Of a stretch of 11,048 nucleotides of DNA, positions 1 through 6,438 are shown in pieces. The notes under the pieces are model-generated. The model did no database searches. It was not told the DNA's origin and saw nothing but the letters and a program-made list of their open reading frames with translations. A program made the translations under genes and the position numbers. Within the stretch, counting starts at the first letter, position 1; every line of letters begins with the position of its first letter. Source of the stretch: Rubrobacter sp. (GTDB lineage Bacteria > Actinomycetota > Rubrobacteria > Rubrobacterales > Rubrobacteraceae); assembly GCA_016781705.1 (NCBI GenBank), contig JADDPV010000137.1:1-11048 (forward strand). Direction: 5' to 3'.

Positions 1-121
1 TGGTTCGTGCTGGCCTTCTCCATACAGTGCCTATAGGAGGCAACTTAGGTTAAGTAACGTCTTGAGGGTTGCGCACTCGAAAAAGTACGGCCTCAAGTAG
101 TCTGCCACGGTTCCCTTCTTT

Positions 122-856
122 CTACCAGTTCTCCATGCTCTCGTGCAAGATGTTCGCGAGATGGTCTTCCGTGACCTCCTTCGGCGCCCCGACGAGGAGC
201 CGCTGCTGCTTCATCGCACCCTCGACGAGTTCTGGGATGCCGTCCTCGGAGTAGCCAAGCTCGCGGACGCCGCGCGGCACTTTCACGTCCTTCATCAGCT
301 GGATTAGCACTTCCGGCAGCGTGTTCTCGTCGGCCTTTTCGATCCTCTCGCCGGCCAAGAGTTCCGCAACCTCGCGGTGGCGTTCGGGCATGGTATCGTA
401 TGTGAACCGGAACGCGGCCGAGGCGGTGACGATGACCGACCAGCCGAGCGGCACGAAGGGGTGGTCCTTGGGGTAGCCGGGGGGCTCGTACTCGTGCTTG
501 AGGCCGGCTATAGGGTACGCGCAGGAGTGCGGGATGTGGACCCCCGCCGAGCCGAAGCCCACCCCCGCGAGTGACGCCCCGAGCATCATCGTGCCCCGGG
601 CCTCCACGTCCTCGCCGTTCTCGACGGCGCGCCTCAGGTACTTGCCGCCGAACTCCAGCACCTTCGCGCTCCAGATGTCCGCGACCGGGTTCGCCCCCTG
701 ATACGGTGGCCGGTCGTCCGGGCTCTTCGGCTTGGGCCGCTGGTCGTAGGGCTTGGAGATGTAGGACTCGGCGGCGTGGCAGACCACGTCCAGGCCGGTC
801 GAGGAGGTTACCGCGGACGGCATGCTCGTCGTGAGCAGGGGGTCGACGACGGCCCG
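122..856 (-). CDS. Hydroxyacid-oxoacid transhydrogenase / iron-type alcohol dehydrogenase (ADHFE1-like), C-terminal part only
   Basis: About 244 C-terminal residues of a group III iron-dependent alcohol dehydrogenase. Family members close to human ADHFE1 transfer hydride between 4-hydroxybutyrate and 2-oxoglutarate. Visible landmarks in order: VVDPLLTTSMP, the metal/cofactor segment TGLDVVCHAAESY, RPPYQGANPVADIW, the glycine-rich GASLAGVGFGSAGVHIPHS, then DHPFVPLGWSV and MPERHREVAELL. The order and spacing follow ADHFE1 as I recall it. The stop codon is at 122-124. The family is usually about 420-470 residues, so roughly the first 200 are missing. Upstream of codon 854-856 the frame stays open but reads antisense to an acyl-CoA ligase and loses all similarity. 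A 506-residue call running up to 1642 would therefore be chimeric. One expected metal histidine (VPHG in ADHFE1) is leucine here (VPLG). A 4-hydroxybutyrate role would fit PHA neighbours, but that is inference. Confidence 0.8.
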   Translation of the reverse strand, partial: RAVVDPLLTTSMPSAVTSSTGLDVVCHAAESYISKPYDQRPKPKSPDDRPPYQGANPVADIWSAKVLEFGGKYLRRAVENGEDVEARGTMMLGASLAGVGFGSAGVHIPHSCAYPIAGLKHEYEPPGYPKDHPFVPLGWSVIVTASAAFRFTYDTMPERHREVAELLAGERIEKADENTLPEVLIQLMKDVKVPRGVRELGYSEDGIPELVEGAMKQQRLLVGAPKEVTEDHLANILHESMENW

Positions 857-866
857 GTGGGGGGCG
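854..866. other. Junction of two 5'-truncated divergent genes
   Basis: Minus-strand similarity to the transhydrogenase runs out near 854. Plus-strand similarity to the acyl-CoA ligase begins near 863, at GVYIHIAYGLTES. Between them is a G-rich stretch (ggtggggggcgtc). Two genes that would normally diverge, each with its own start, are joined inside their coding regions without a stop, so about 200 residues of one and about 300 of the other are missing. This is a deletion or inversion breakpoint, or an assembly misjoin. The sequence alone cannot decide which. The exact base is uncertain by about 10 nt. Confidence 0.7.
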
Positions 867-1516
867 TCTACATACACATCGCCTACGGCCTCACCGAGAG
901 CAATTCCCCGACCCACCTCGTGCCCCTCGGGGCCCGCGCCCCGGTGGACGAGGTGAGCAGCGCGCTCTCGATCGGGGTGCCGGTCCCGAACTGCGAGACG
1001 AGGCTGGTGAAGGTCGAGGACCCGTCCGAGGAGGTCCCGGTCGGCGAGTCGGGGAAGTTCGCGACCAAAGGATCGCTGATCTTCAATGGCTACTGGAACA
1101 AGCCCGAGGAGAAGGAACAGGCCTTCCACGACGGCTTCTTCCTCACCGGGGACGTGGCGGTGCTGGACGAGGACGGCTTCTTCTACATCGTGGACCGCAA
1201 GAAGGACATGGTCAACGTCACCGGCTACAAGGTCTGGCCGCGCGAGGTAGAGGACGTCCTCTACACGCACCCGCAAGTCAAAGAGGCCGCCGTCGTCGGC
1301 GTCCCGGACGAGTACCGCGGCGAGACCGTCAAGGCGTTCGTCGCCCTCAATGAGGAAGGCTCGGTCTCCGAGGAGGATCTCATAGCCTACTGCAAGGAGA
1401 ACATGGCCGACAACAAGCACCCGCGCCAGGTAGAATTCCTGGATGAGGTCCCGAAGACCGCGACCGGCAAGTTCCTGCGGCGCGAGCTGAGGGATAAAGC
1501 AAGGGCGGAAGCGTAG
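863..1516 (+). CDS. AMP-forming acyl-CoA ligase (class I adenylate-forming), C-terminal part only
   Basis: About 217 residues from the end of an acyl-CoA synthetase, which activates a carboxylic acid to its CoA thioester through an acyl-adenylate. Visible motifs in order: YGLTESNSP (A5, adenine and acyl binding), a GKFATKGSLIFNGYW segment, FLTGDVAVLDEDGF (A7, ribose-binding Asp), the hinge DRKKDMVNVTGYKVWP (A8), then PKTATGKFLRREL with the catalytic lysine (A10). The N-terminal subdomain and the P-loop-like Ser/Thr/Gly motif (A3) are absent because the gene is cut at the junction near 860. A GTG at 776 could start translation in frame, but the first 29 or so codons would be antisense to the neighbouring dehydrogenase and resemble nothing. 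The remnant alone should not be a working ligase. The chain-length specificity is not readable. It ends 13 nt before the next gene, so the two probably form one operon. Confidence 0.85.
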   Translation, partial: GVYIHIAYGLTESNSPTHLVPLGARAPVDEVSSALSIGVPVPNCETRLVKVEDPSEEVPVGESGKFATKGSLIFNGYWNKPEEKEQAFHDGFFLTGDVAVLDEDGFFYIVDRKKDMVNVTGYKVWPREVEDVLYTHPQVKEAAVVGVPDEYRGETVKAFVALNEEGSVSEEDLIAYCKENMADNKHPRQVEFLDEVPKTATGKFLRRELRDKARAEA

Positions 1517-1529
1517 AAAGGAGTTAATC

Positions 1530-1844
1530 GTGCTGTTCTTCCTCGATTTTCGTGTCACCCCTAAGGAGCTGTCGCTCGACGAGTTGTTCGACATTTGGGA
1601 GAAGGAAGCGGAGGTAGCCGTCGGGGCCCTGGAGGCGGGCAAGCTCCTCTCGCTCTACAAGGTCTCTGGACAGCGGCGCGTGGTCGGCATCATCGACGCG
1701 GAGTCCCATGACGAGCTCGATCAGATCCTCATGACCCTGCCGATAGCCCACTACGTGGAGGTCCAAGCCCATCCGGTCCGCGAGTACACCGCCTTCGCCG
1801 AGGACGTTCGCAACCGCTGGGGCGCTGCTACCTCCACCTCCTAA
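1530..1844 (+). CDS. Muconolactone delta-isomerase family protein (CatC-like)
   Basis: A 104-residue protein that matches the muconolactone isomerase fold along its length. It opens with the beta-strand MLFFLDFRV, then an amphipathic helix rich in Glu (LSLDELFDIWEKEAEVAVG), then a strand with LLSLYKVSGQRRVVGIIDAES, the family-typical ESHDELDQILMTLP, and IAHYVEVQAHPV. CatC enzymes convert muconolactone to 3-oxoadipate enol-lactone and are decamers of about 96 residues. The start is GTG at 1530, set by AAAGGAG at 1517-1523 with 6-nt spacing. It lies 13 nt after the ligase stop, so it is probably co-transcribed. No other catechol or beta-ketoadipate gene is seen nearby, so catalytic CatC function is doubtful. 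An auxiliary isomerase or binding role beside an acyl-CoA ligase is equally possible. Confidence 0.8.
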   Translation: MLFFLDFRVTPKELSLDELFDIWEKEAEVAVGALEAGKLLSLYKVSGQRRVVGIIDAESHDELDQILMTLPIAHYVEVQAHPVREYTAFAEDVRNRWGAATSTS

Positions 1845-1866
1845 CGGCCCGAAATAGCAGAACAAC

Positions 1867-1906
1867 CATACGCCCCGGTCGGGACCCAGCCGGCCGGGGG
1901 CGTATG
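1867..1906. terminator. Terminator-like inverted repeat after the CatC-like gene
   Basis: The arms are CATACGCCCC(G)GTCGG and CCGGCCGGGGGCGTATG. A 10-bp outer stem is followed by a GC-rich inner stem with one bulged C and a G-T pair, around a loop of about 6-7 nt. It sits 22 nt past the stop at 1844 and before the phaE promoter. No clear T-run follows, so it may be a weak or Rho-assisted terminator, or a 3'-end stabilising hairpin. Confidence 0.6.
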
Positions 1907-1930
1907 TGCGTCTAGATAGTATGTGCCAAT

Positions 1931-1959
1931 TACACAACGGGCGCGTTCGCTAGTATAAT
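1931..1959 (+). promoter_or_regulatory. Sigma-70-type promoter of the phaE-phaC operon
   Basis: A perfect -10 box TATAAT (1954-1959) is preceded at 17 nt by TACACA (1931-1936), which matches four of six bases of TTGACA. The expected transcription start is near 1966, giving a 5' leader of about 70 nt. The leader contains a small GC hairpin (2005-2018) just before the Shine-Dalgarno site AAAGGAG (2022-2028). It is the best consensus promoter in the window and suggests strong housekeeping expression. Confidence 0.65.
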
Positions 1960-2037
1960 CTCGCCTATAAACGATCCCTGTCGTACTTTGGAGGTTATCC
2001 ACGACGCCGGCTTCGGCGCTGAAAGGAGCATCTGCGG

Positions 2038-3210
2038 GTGAGTGAAGAAGATGGGCGAGGCCGGGCGGTAACGGATCCGACGGAGCTATGGAGGCAGTGG
2101 TTCGAGACTGGCACGAAGGCTTGGTCGGACCTCTTCGAGGCTGGACGCAAGAACTACGCGGACCCGTACGGGTTGTACCGGCAGTGGTTCGTGGGGCTGG
2201 AGGAGATGCGCGAGCGGATGATAGCAGGCCCGCAGCTCAAGGCACCGGGGGGTGCGACGGGGATGGAAGGCAAGAGCCCCGTCGAGAAGGCCAGGCCGGT
2301 GCCGGCGGCGAACCCGCTGGCGAACGTGGGGCTCGAGGGGACGCAGGACCTGTGGCGGCAGTGGTTCGAAGCGGTCAACAAGAGCGCGCAGCGGAGCGTC
2401 AGCCTCGGCACCGAGGTGGCGCAGATGTGGCCGCGCTGGGTCGAGATGTTCGACCAGATCCGGACCAACTTCGCGGCGGTGGAGAACGTGCCGACCGACC
2501 CGTTGCAGTTCGCCACGCAATGGTACAACGCGACCAACGGGCCGTTCTCCGACCTGGTGGGCGACCTGATCGAGCGCGAGGAGTTCCTCGAACCCTTCAG
2601 CCGCCTCCTGCAGAACTACGCGAGCTTCTACAAGGTCTTCAAGCGCAACTCCGAGGAGTATCTCAAGAGCCTCCAGCTCCCGGTTCGCTCTGACGTCAGC
2701 CGCGTGGCCGGGCTCGTGGTCGCCCTCGAGGAAAAGGTGGACGGCCTCGAAGAGGACTTCGAGGACTTCGAGGATCGTCTGGGCGAGCCGGCGACCACCG
2801 GCGCCGTGGCGGGGATCGAAGAGCGCATCGTGGGCCTCGAAGTGAAGCTCGACGCCTCCGCCGAGGCATCCGCCGAAGCTGCGGACGGGGCCGCGGCCGC
2901 CGATTCGGTCGCCAACCTGGAGCGCCGCCTCGACGGGGTCGAGGAGAAGCTCGACCGACTCCTCGCCGCGCTGGAGAGCGCGCCGCAGAACGGCGGCGTA
3001 AGCGCAGGGGTGGAGCCCGCGCTCTACGAGGCGCCGCAGGAGCCCTTGCAGCCAAACGGGGCGTCGTCGCAGGCGGCGGCGGAGCCTCGGGCGACGGCGG
3101 CGGCGCGGCGCAAGGCGCAGGAGCTCGGCGTGGACCTCGGCGAGGTCGAGGGGACGGGTTCGGGGGGTCAGATCACGGTAGACGACGTGCGCAGAAAGGG
3201 AGCGAGCTAG
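2038..3210 (+). CDS. phaE: PhaE-like class III PHA synthase subunit with C-terminal E3-binding-like domain
   Basis: A 390-residue partner subunit of the PhaC encoded next. The GTG start follows AAAGGAG by 9 nt. The N-terminal half is helical and Trp/Phe-rich, with the motif RQWF three times (residues 19-22, 48-51, 107-110). Residues 155-220 hold the PhaE-type core: FATQWYNATNGPF, then EPFSRLLQNYASFYKVFK, and SEEYLKSLQLPVRSDV. Residues 221-313 form an acidic coiled coil made of three similar segments (VAGLVVALEEKVDGLEEDF, VAGIEERIVGLEVKLDA, VANLERRLDGVEEKLDRLL). A Pro/Ala/Gln-rich linker (314-351) leads to residues 352-390. These match the peripheral subunit-binding domain of 2-oxoacid dehydrogenase E2 proteins, with ARRKAQELGVDLGEVEGTG, then GGQITVDDV. 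PhaE is required for class III PhaC activity. The extra domain is unusual and may dock another protein at the granule (inference). Confidence 0.85.
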   Translation: MSEEDGRGRAVTDPTELWRQWFETGTKAWSDLFEAGRKNYADPYGLYRQWFVGLEEMRERMIAGPQLKAPGGATGMEGKSPVEKARPVPAANPLANVGLEGTQDLWRQWFEAVNKSAQRSVSLGTEVAQMWPRWVEMFDQIRTNFAAVENVPTDPLQFATQWYNATNGPFSDLVGDLIEREEFLEPFSRLLQNYASFYKVFKRNSEEYLKSLQLPVRSDVSRVAGLVVALEEKVDGLEEDFEDFEDRLGEPATTGAVAGIEERIVGLEVKLDASAEASAEAADGAAAADSVANLERRLDGVEEKLDRLLAALESAPQNGGVSAGVEPALYEAPQEPLQPNGASSQAAAEPRATAAARRKAQELGVDLGEVEGTGSGGQITVDDVRRKGAS

Positions 3211-4317
3211 ATGACGGATCGTTACGCCGGCACGCCGGTGGGCACCGAAAGTGCGGTAGGCACAGTCGTCCCCTCGGACGTCGAGAACTTCTTCGACAAG
3301 TACAGCCAGGGGATAAGGGTCGTCGTGGAGGGCGCTCAGGCCGACACCGGCCGCACCCCCAAAGAGGTCGTCTGGACCAAGAACAAGGCGAAACTATATC
3401 GCTACGAGCCCAGCGCCCCCAAGAAGCACCCGGTCCCTATCCTCATAGTCTACGCCCTCATAAACCGCCCCTACGTCCTCGACCTGTTGCCGGGCAACAG
3501 CTTCATCGAGTATCTCGTCGGCGAGGGCTTCGACGTGTACATGCTCGACTGGGGCGTCCCCGGCGACGAGGACAAGGACCTCGACTTCGAGAACTACGTC
3601 CTCGACTACATGCCCAAGGCGGCCAGGAAGGTCATGCGCACCTCGGGCGCGGACGAGTTCACCCTGCTCGGGTACTGTATGGGCGGGACGATGAGTGCGA
3701 TGTACGCCTCGCTCTTCCCCGAGAAGCTCAAGAACCTCGTACTGCTCACGGCGCCGGTCAGCTTCCCGGAGGACGGGATGGGCCTGTACAACCTGTTCAC
3801 CAGCAATAAGTACATGAACCCGGATTTGCTCGCCGACGCGTTCGGCAACATCCCCGGCGACCTCATAGACACCGGCAACCGGATGCTCAAGCCCGTCACC
3901 AACTACGTCGGCACCTACGTAAATATGTGGGAGCGCATCTTCGAGGACAAGCCGATGGAGACCTGGCTCGCGATGAATAAGTGGGTCAACGACGGCCCGC
4001 CCTTCCCGGGGCAGGCGTTCCGCACCTGGATCCGGGACTTCTACCAGGGCGACAAGCTCGTCAAGGGCGAAGTAAAACTCCGGGGCCGCCGCGTGGACCT
4101 CGGCGACATAAAGGCCCCCCTCCTCTCCATCGCCGGCAAAAAGGACCACATCTGCACCCTCCCGCAGGCCGAGGCCATCATGGGCCTCGCCAGCAGCGAG
4201 GACAAGGAGTTCTTCGTCCTCGACGCCGGCCACGTCGGTCTCATGACCGGCCGCGGCGCCAAAAAGGGCCTGTGGCCCAAGGTCGGCGCCTGGCTCTCCG
4301 AGCGCTCCGGCGCCTAA
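3211..4317 (+). CDS. phaC: Class III poly(3-hydroxyalkanoate) synthase catalytic subunit PhaC
   Basis: A 368-residue synthase that polymerises (R)-3-hydroxyacyl-CoA on the granule surface, within the usual class III length of about 355-370. It has the alpha/beta-hydrolase core with NRPYVLDLLPGNSFIEYLV and YMLDWGVPGDEDKDL. The lipase-like box GYCMGG carries the nucleophile Cys156. The general base pair is Asp312 (GKKDHIC) and His341 (DAGHVGLM). The 29-residue Asp-His spacing agrees with the Allochromatium enzyme. The ATG directly abuts the phaE stop (TAGATG), and the ribosome site AAAGGGAG at 3195-3202 lies inside phaE, so translation is likely coupled in a fixed ratio. All catalytic residues are present and there is no sign of damage. 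Substrate range is probably short-chain, by family precedent. Confidence 0.95.
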   Translation: MTDRYAGTPVGTESAVGTVVPSDVENFFDKYSQGIRVVVEGAQADTGRTPKEVVWTKNKAKLYRYEPSAPKKHPVPILIVYALINRPYVLDLLPGNSFIEYLVGEGFDVYMLDWGVPGDEDKDLDFENYVLDYMPKAARKVMRTSGADEFTLLGYCMGGTMSAMYASLFPEKLKNLVLLTAPVSFPEDGMGLYNLFTSNKYMNPDLLADAFGNIPGDLIDTGNRMLKPVTNYVGTYVNMWERIFEDKPMETWLAMNKWVNDGPPFPGQAFRTWIRDFYQGDKLVKGEVKLRGRRVDLGDIKAPLLSIAGKKDHICTLPQAEAIMGLASSEDKEFFVLDAGHVGLMTGRGAKKGLWPKVGAWLSERSGA

Positions 4318-4336
4318 AGATCAGCAGCAAACAGGG

Positions 4337-4374
4337 GAAGGGGGCGGGGCCGCGCTTGCGGCCCCGCCCCCTTC
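4337..4374. terminator. Bidirectional terminator between two convergent PHA synthase genes
   Basis: A perfect 17-bp stem (4337-4353 with 4358-4374; GAAGGGGGCGGGGCCGC) closes a GCTT tetraloop. It lies in the 66-bp gap between the plus-strand phaC stop (4317) and the minus-strand phaC stop (4384), so it can stop transcripts from both sides. No long T-run follows in either direction, and stem stability must do most of the work. Confidence 0.85.
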
Positions 4375-4383
4375 TCGTACGCC

Positions 4384-6336
4384 CTAACTCTCCCGGACGT
4401 AGGTTCCGGGGGCGTCCTCCATGGGCGGGTAATTCTTGCTGCCCATCTGGGGCGGCGAGACCTTCTTGCCGGCGTGGGGTTCGAGCCAGCTCGTCCAGTC
4501 CTGCCACCAGGAGCCCTCGCGCACGGTGGCGTTCTTGCGCCACTCCTCGGCGGTCCTGGTGGAGCCGGCGTCGTCGCTCTCGTTGATCCAGTGCTTCCCC
4601 TTGCCCCTGGAGGGCGGGTTGATCATGCCGGCGATGTGGCCGCTCGAGGCGAGGGCAAACCGCACATTGGCGTTGGTGAGCTGCGAGATCTTCCACGCCG
4701 AGTACCAGGGCACGATGTGGTCCGTCTCCGCCCCGACGGAGTAGATCTCACCCGTTATCTTGCTGAGGTCCATGGGCCTGCCTTTGATCTTCACCTTGCC
4801 GGGCTTGACGAGGTTGTTCTCGAGGTAGGTGTTCCTCAGGTAGAAGCTGTGGGCGGCGCGCGTCATCCGGGTGCCGTCGGCGTTCCAGTACAGGAGGTCG
4901 AAGGCGGGCGGCTTCTGGCCGAGCAGGTAGTTGTTGATTACGTTGGCCCAGATCAACTCACTCGAGCGCAAGAGGTTGAACATGTTGGCCATCTCGCGGT
5001 TGTCGAGGTAGCCCCGCTCCATCATTTGCTGCTCCATGAACTCCACCTGCGGCTCGTCTATGAAGACGGCGGTGTCCCCGACGTCGGTGAAGTCTTGCAT
5101 GGAGACCATGTAGGTCGAGGCGTTGAAGGGGCTCTCCTCGCCGCCGGCGGCGAGCCAGGCCTGCATGACCGCCAGCAGCGTCCCGCCGACGCAGTACCCG
5201 ACGGGGTTCGCCTTCCCGCTCCCCGTGATGTCCTTTATCACGTCCACCGCGGCGGCGGGACCCAGGGTCATGTAGTCCTCAAACTTGGTGTCCTCCATGG
5301 AGGCGTCCGGGTTCTTCCAGGAGATAATGAACACCGTGAACCCCTGCTGGACGAGGTACTCGACCATGCTGTTCCCGGGCCGCAGGTCGAGGATGTAGTA
5401 CTTGTTGATCCAGGGCGGGATAAAGAGTATCGGCACCTCGCGGACCTGCTTGGTCTGCGGCTTGTACTGGATGAGCTCGATCAGCTTGTTGCGGTAGACG
5501 ACCTTGCCCGGCGTCACGGCGATGTTCTTGCCGAACTCGAAGGCCGTCGTGTCGGTCAGGCTGATGCGACCCTCTTGGAGGTCCGTGAGCAGGTTGCGGG
5601 TGCCCTCGGCGAGGCTCGTCCCCCCCGTCTCCACGATGCGTCGCATGGCGGCGGGGTTGGTCAGGAGGAAGTTGACCGGGGCCATCGCGTCCACGAACTG
5701 CTTGAGGTGGAACCGGAGCTTGCGCTGCTCCGCGGTGTTCTGCCCGTCGGTCGCCTCGGCCTCGTTCATGAGGTAATCGGAGGCGAGGAAGTACGTCTCC
5801 TTGAGCGTCTGATAGTAGGGGTTTGCCTCCCACTCGGGCGCGGAGAAGCGCTTATCGGGCCTCTTGCCCTCCTCTTTCCCGCCCTCGCGCGGCACGCCCC
5901 AGAAGCGCGCGGCGGCGTCCTGCCAGATGTTCATCGTCGTCTCGAAGAGGCGCCGGTTGTACTCCGTCGCCCTCTGAGCGGCGCGGGCGGGGTCGCTCAG
6001 CTCGCGCCTCCAAAGGGTCCGCAAAGAGCGCGTGATCTCGCCCCAGTTGATGGGCAGCAAGCTCGCGAGCGGGTTGGCGTCCCATAGCTGCTCGACGGCC
6101 GAGAGGATGGGATCGCTCCCTATCGCCCCCTCGGGCAACGCCTTGGACGCTTCCCCCGTCGAGACGCCGGGCGAAGCGAGCCAGGGTACGCTCGCACTCG
6201 AGGCCGCCGTCACGGCGCCCATGTTCCCCCTAAACCACTCTGCCCACGCCTCGAACGGCGCGAACGGCATCGCCGCGGCCTGGTTCATGCCGGGGATGTT
6301 GGCTCCGCCGCCGCTGCCGCGCCCGCTTTCGGTCAT
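4384..6336 (-). CDS. phaC: Class I poly(3-hydroxyalkanoate) synthase PhaC
   Basis: A 650-residue single-subunit type synthase. The start ATG at 6336 follows AGGGAGGA by 5 nt. An upstream in-frame start at 6375 lacks such a site. Order: Gly/Ser-rich disordered N-terminus, FAPFEAWAEWFRGNMG, the PhaC N-domain (PINWGEITRSLRTLWR, LTNPAAMRRIVETGG), then the alpha/beta-hydrolase core with PPWINKYYILDLRPGNSM and GFTVFIISWKNPD. The lipase-like box GYCVGG gives Cys382, with Asp539 (AETDHIVPW) and His567 (SSGHIAGM). The 28-residue Asp-His spacing equals that of Cupriavidus PhaC. The C-terminus GTYVR is also class I-like. The N-terminal extension is longer than in Cupriavidus (589 residues). It lies 102 nt downstream of the hydrolase gene, so the two may form an operon. 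A weak internal promoter with TAAAAT (6381-6376) has only a poor -35. It is a second PHA synthase unrelated in class to the plus-strand one. Confidence 0.95.
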   Translation of the reverse strand: MTESGRGSGGGANIPGMNQAAAMPFAPFEAWAEWFRGNMGAVTAASSASVPWLASPGVSTGEASKALPEGAIGSDPILSAVEQLWDANPLASLLPINWGEITRSLRTLWRRELSDPARAAQRATEYNRRLFETTMNIWQDAAARFWGVPREGGKEEGKRPDKRFSAPEWEANPYYQTLKETYFLASDYLMNEAEATDGQNTAEQRKLRFHLKQFVDAMAPVNFLLTNPAAMRRIVETGGTSLAEGTRNLLTDLQEGRISLTDTTAFEFGKNIAVTPGKVVYRNKLIELIQYKPQTKQVREVPILFIPPWINKYYILDLRPGNSMVEYLVQQGFTVFIISWKNPDASMEDTKFEDYMTLGPAAAVDVIKDITGSGKANPVGYCVGGTLLAVMQAWLAAGGEESPFNASTYMVSMQDFTDVGDTAVFIDEPQVEFMEQQMMERGYLDNREMANMFNLLRSSELIWANVINNYLLGQKPPAFDLLYWNADGTRMTRAAHSFYLRNTYLENNLVKPGKVKIKGRPMDLSKITGEIYSVGAETDHIVPWYSAWKISQLTNANVRFALASSGHIAGMINPPSRGKGKHWINESDDAGSTRTAEEWRKNATVREGSWWQDWTSWLEPHAGKKVSPPQMGSKNYPPMEDAPGTYVRES

Positions 6337-6438
6337 GCCGGTCCTCCCTCTGCCGCTTCTTGTGTCTTGCCGCACATTTTACCCTCTATCGGCCCCCGCT
6401 TACACTGCCCCAGGAGCGCATCTTTGCTCCAACAGGAG

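Noticed and set aside
61..97. Inverted repeat CTTGAGG ... CCTCAAG downstream of the transhydrogenase stop
   Set aside because: Only 7 bp with a 23-nt loop and no T-run in the minus direction; too weak to call a terminator. Nothing else was recognised in positions 1-121.
857..1642. Minus-strand open frame that extends the transhydrogenase to 506 residues
   Set aside because: Beyond codon 854-856 it is antisense to the clearly coding acyl-CoA ligase and the start of the CatC-like gene. Its composition is Asp/Val/Leu/Arg-rich without motifs, a typical GC-rich antisense shadow.
3394..4233. 279-residue minus-strand open frame
   Set aside because: Antisense to class III phaC and without own motifs or ribosome site.
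4474..6087. 537-residue plus-strand open frame
   Set aside because: It is exactly antisense to the well-supported class I phaC, with low-complexity Val/Leu/Asp/Gly composition and no recognisable motif.
6376..6404. Minus-strand promoter directly before class I phaC
   Set aside because: TAAAAT is a fair -10, but the -35 (TGTAAG or GTGTAA) is poor, so it is not listed as a separate feature.
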